This document shows, in pieces, positions 61,401 through 64,000 of a stretch of DNA of 64,000 nucleotides; positions within the stretch are counted from its first letter, which is position 1; every line of letters begins with the position of its first letter. The position numbers were made by a program, and so were the translations under genes. The DNA is taken from contig CAJJDO010000061.1 in the NCBI GenBank assembly GCA_905183005.1, forward strand, positions 195,338 to 259,337, read 5' to 3'. Under the pieces are notes generated by a model. The model did not search any database. It worked only from the letters and a program-made list of their open reading frames with translations, and was not told the DNA's origin. Origin of the DNA: Paramecium pentaurelia. Taxonomy: Eukaryota; Ciliophora; Oligohymenophorea; Peniculida; Parameciidae.

Positions 61401-62588
61401 AAAATGTAATTATTAAAAAGCCATATTCAGTTGTTATGGAGTACCTTTAAAAATACCCTGTAATTCATTAGGAATAAATTAAGTTGCATGTGGATTATAA
61501 GCAAATTGTGTATGGGATCATGATACTACATCCTGTTTGTATAAGACTACTCCAAATATTAATATGTGTTTTTCATTAATAGAGGATAGTTGTATTTAAA
61601 ATCGTAGTTGTTATTATGAAAATAATTAATGTAGATTAAAGAGATGTTTAGATTTAAATGAAGAAGAATGTATAAGTATAGGATCTTTAAATAATGAGAT
61701 TTGTTATTTAGATGTATTTAATAAATGCTAGATTGCAAAAGAATGTGAGGATATTGTATTACTTAATGAAAAATTAAAATGTGATACTATCTACTTTAAT
61801 TAATCTTCATGTTATCAAATAAATAATAATTGTGTTTCATCATAAGCACTTGATAAGATCTGTCCATAAACAGATTGTTCAAAATCTTTTTGTGTTAAAG
61901 ATAATCATATATGTAGAGCTCCTATTTGTTCTGATTTTGATTCAAATAATTGTCCCAATAATAATTGTGCTTACATGAATGGATAATGTACATAAATTAC
62001 TACATGTTCTGATATTCATGAACTCTAAATATGTAATTTAAGTACTATTAATAATCAATAATGCTCATGGTAACCATCAGCATTAAGAGTTGGACCATAT
62101 CATTGTACAAATAAACCCTGTTAGTAAGTTTATTAATTATTATTATTAGTTTATTTGGATCATCATGGTAATTTTGCTAAGGGAATGAGATGAATGATTA
62201 GACTTGTTTTGTTACAAAATATGCTTAATGTGAATCATGTGAAGAATAGATAGATCAAGCTACTTGTTTAGAATAGAAACTTTGTACTTTTACCAATAAT
62301 AAATGTAAATCAATTTTGTGTAAGTATTTTACTAATGAACAAATGTGTGTAGCTGCATAAAGATGTTATTGGAGTTAAATAGATTAAGTTTGTAGAAAGA
62401 ATTGTGAAAAAATAGTTGAATAAGAATAATGTGATATCCTTGATTATGAATGTACTTGGAATCGATTCAGTTATATATGTGAAAATGGGCCTTAATAAAA
62501 TCCAGATCTTAGTTACTTTATAAATGAATCAGATACTAGTGCCAGCATCATTAAATTAGTTTTGATCATTTGTCTATTTTATTATTGA
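55458..62588 (+). CDS. Giant Cys-rich surface-antigen-like protein (PSA repeats, GPI-type end)
   Basis: 2358 residues, two introns: 55558-55585 (28) and 62124-62149 (26). Signal peptide MLFIFLIVTQVYC, then cysteines at short regular spacing over the whole length, many in C-x-W contexts (CKWEDRKC, CIWVDNQCKN, CTWNRFSYICEN), typical of the Paramecium surface-antigen (PSA) repeat that makes a coat of disulfide-bonded modules. The C-terminus is hydrophobic (SIIKLVLIICLFYY), as for a GPI-anchor signal. Unlike classic i-antigens I see no near-identical central tandem repeats and many Gln/Asn codons, so it may be a minor or silent member. In-frame TAA/TAG are very frequent. Expression is probably exclusive or low, as in that family. 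Confidence 0.85.
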
Positions 62589-62688
62589 AATCTTTTTAGT
62601 TTTCGTATATTATATTGAAATTTTATATACTTTTATATAATAATGAAACAATCTAATAATCATCTATACTAACCATAACAATCTTTAT

Positions 62689-63481
62689 ATGTATCAATCA
62701 AATTAAATCATATAGTTACCAAGAACATAAAAAGATAAAATAAAACATTAACCAAAACTTTAATTACTCAAATCATTATTAAAAGATTAGAGTATAAGTT
62801 AACTAACATAGAAATCTCAAATTTCAAATAGTAAACTACACAGAAGAATCCAAAAAATTTAAGTGGAACCTGAACTTAAAGTAGATGAATTGAAAGAACA
62901 TAAATGGTAAATACTTTCATAAAATTGTTAATACTTATTAGAACTAAGTAGATAGATTCTTGACAAACCTAATTAGTATCAAAATATCATTTATTAATAG
63001 TGAATTATTGTATAGATCTACTTCCAACCCAAGACTAAATTCTATACTTCTAGAACATGATTAAGTACTCAAATCCAATATTAATTCTAATTAAAAAAAG
63101 AACATCAATAATTAATAAATCAATCCTTTATAAACTAAATTTGCATTAATTTAGAACTCTAAAAAAAGATCTTCAAATAAATCCTTTATTTATAACAATA
63201 ATGTAAATGTTATTGTAGCTGATAAACCATTTCTCAAAAAACATTAAAGTTTGCATGTCTCACCAACTCATTAATCCATTAATATGTCTCAACCTTCGTA
63301 AACATCAACCTAATTCTTTTTTGCAAAGCTCAATCAAGTCTCATCTAATGCATTTAATCTATAAAGAAGATTAAAAAAAGAATAATTTGATGAGATAAAA
63401 CAGACAAATGAAAAAGTTATATGTATAAGATCAGACTTTGATAAATTCTCCAAAATGTTAAATGAACCTGAATAAAATTGA
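62689..63481 (+). CDS. Unknown Ser/Gln/Lys-rich protein
   Basis: 255 residues, one intron at 62976-63000 (25 nt). MYQSNQIIQLPRTQKDKIKH and a basic N-terminal third, then DKPNYELLYRSTSNPRLNSI, a Ser/Gln-rich middle (SLHVSPTHQSINMSQPSQ) and a short C-terminal helix (LQRRLKKEQFDEIKQTNEK). No domain recognised. It starts 100 bp after the antigen gene stop. Confidence 0.6.
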
Positions 63482-63839
63482 TATATATCTTTTAGTAATT
63501 TAAATTCACTATATATTTCTATAAATATAAATTGATTATCTTTATAAGAATTAGCATATCAAAATTCAAATATTATTATTATTTAAATCAATAGTTGAAT
63601 ATATTTCATTATTATTTTAGAAAGATAATTATTTAGTTTAATTTTGATAAGATTAAATATTCTCAAATTTTGGGTATCATTATAATAAAGAACATCTATA
63701 GTTTTTAAAAAATTAATTAAGAAATTAATCTCTTTTAAATTTTGTTAGATAATGAAATTAATTAAGTGATTTATATAGTTGTTTTAATTTATTTAAATAT
63801 TTTACTAAGAAACTTTGATTTATACATATATAAAAATTA
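63482..63839. other. AT-rich intergenic region
   Basis: 358 bp between converging genes; low-complexity A/T, no gene seen. Confidence 0.35.
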
Positions 63840-64000
63840 TCATTCCCAATTACTTGGTGGGATTGTATTTAATTTAATTTACAATTTTTCAACTTTTCCA
63901 TATTTCAGTTCAATATCATCTCTTGTTGCATTTGTAAGAGCAGTATTTAATAATTCTACTTCCAATTAATCAACTTTTGGGAGAGATTATTCTAAAAGTA
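63840..64000 (-). CDS. C-terminal end of a gene cut by the right edge
   Basis: 53 codons up to the stop at 63840: LLEQSLPKVDQLEVELLNTA, TNATRDDIELKYGKVEKLQI and a final IPPSNWE. Helical and charged, no family recognised from this fragment. GC is clearly above the spacer to its left. Confidence 0.6.

Noticed and set aside
1..64000. Germline (micronuclear) origin of the whole window
   Set aside because: About forty genes read through with only introns removed; germline DNA would carry an IES roughly every 2 kb. At most two IES-like inserts were found.
1..64000. CRISPR arrays, bacterial insertion sequences, ribosomal RNA
   Set aside because: None seen; the sequence is eukaryotic throughout.

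Overview
The window reads as macronuclear DNA of a ciliate, almost certainly Paramecium (P. aurelia-like). Reading frames stay open across TAA and TAG, which fall where glutamine is expected in conserved proteins, and only TGA ends genes. Introns are tiny (19-34 nt, GT...AG) and genes are packed tightly in an AT-rich background. One gene is a trichocyst matrix protein, and a 7.1-kb cysteine-rich gene resembles Paramecium surface antigens. ORFs called with the standard code are therefore fragments or shadows; all CDS coordinates here were rebuilt by hand with TAA/TAG = Gln and with introns located. CDS spans include introns.

Layout. 1-9 kb: a truncated coiled-coil gene, the ubiquitin elongation factor UFD2, a coiled-coil gene and two related tRNA-like loci. 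9-15 kb: a multi-RING/IBR-like protein, PEX11, histone H3, a WD40 protein and arginase, all on the minus strand. 15-31 kb: two CDP-alcohol phosphotransferases (lipid head-group transfer) about 9 kb apart, a degenerate tRNA-Lys, a B-type cyclin, a DUSP-domain protein, a TPR protein with an in-frame stop, the basal-body protein VFL3/CCDC61, a LisH-SRP40 protein, a CCCH zinc-finger protein and a double HMG-box protein. 31-43 kb: frataxin, glutathione transferase, protein disulfide isomerase, a lipid-anchored small protein, a trichocyst matrix protein, a TRAF-type zinc-finger gene, SEC63 and a Rab GTPase. 44-55 kb: V-ATPase c'', unknown coiled-coil and MGC-start proteins, the tRNA methyltransferase FTSJ1/Trm7 and a His-rich zinc transporter (CDF). 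55-64 kb: the giant surface-antigen-like gene and two more unknown genes, the last cut by the window edge.

Several genes serve the secretory route so prominent in this cell type: SEC63, PDI, Rab, V-ATPase, trichocyst matrix and surface antigen. Neighbours are often separated by only 20-30 bp. There is no sign of operons; genes are single, monocistronic-looking units.

Most notable: a 95-nt non-coding block in FTSJ1 that becomes a normal 26-nt intron if a 69-bp TA-bounded segment with near-consensus IES ends is removed, and a 27-bp TA-bounded insert that puts a TGA into the TPR gene. Both look like retained internal eliminated sequences (IESs).
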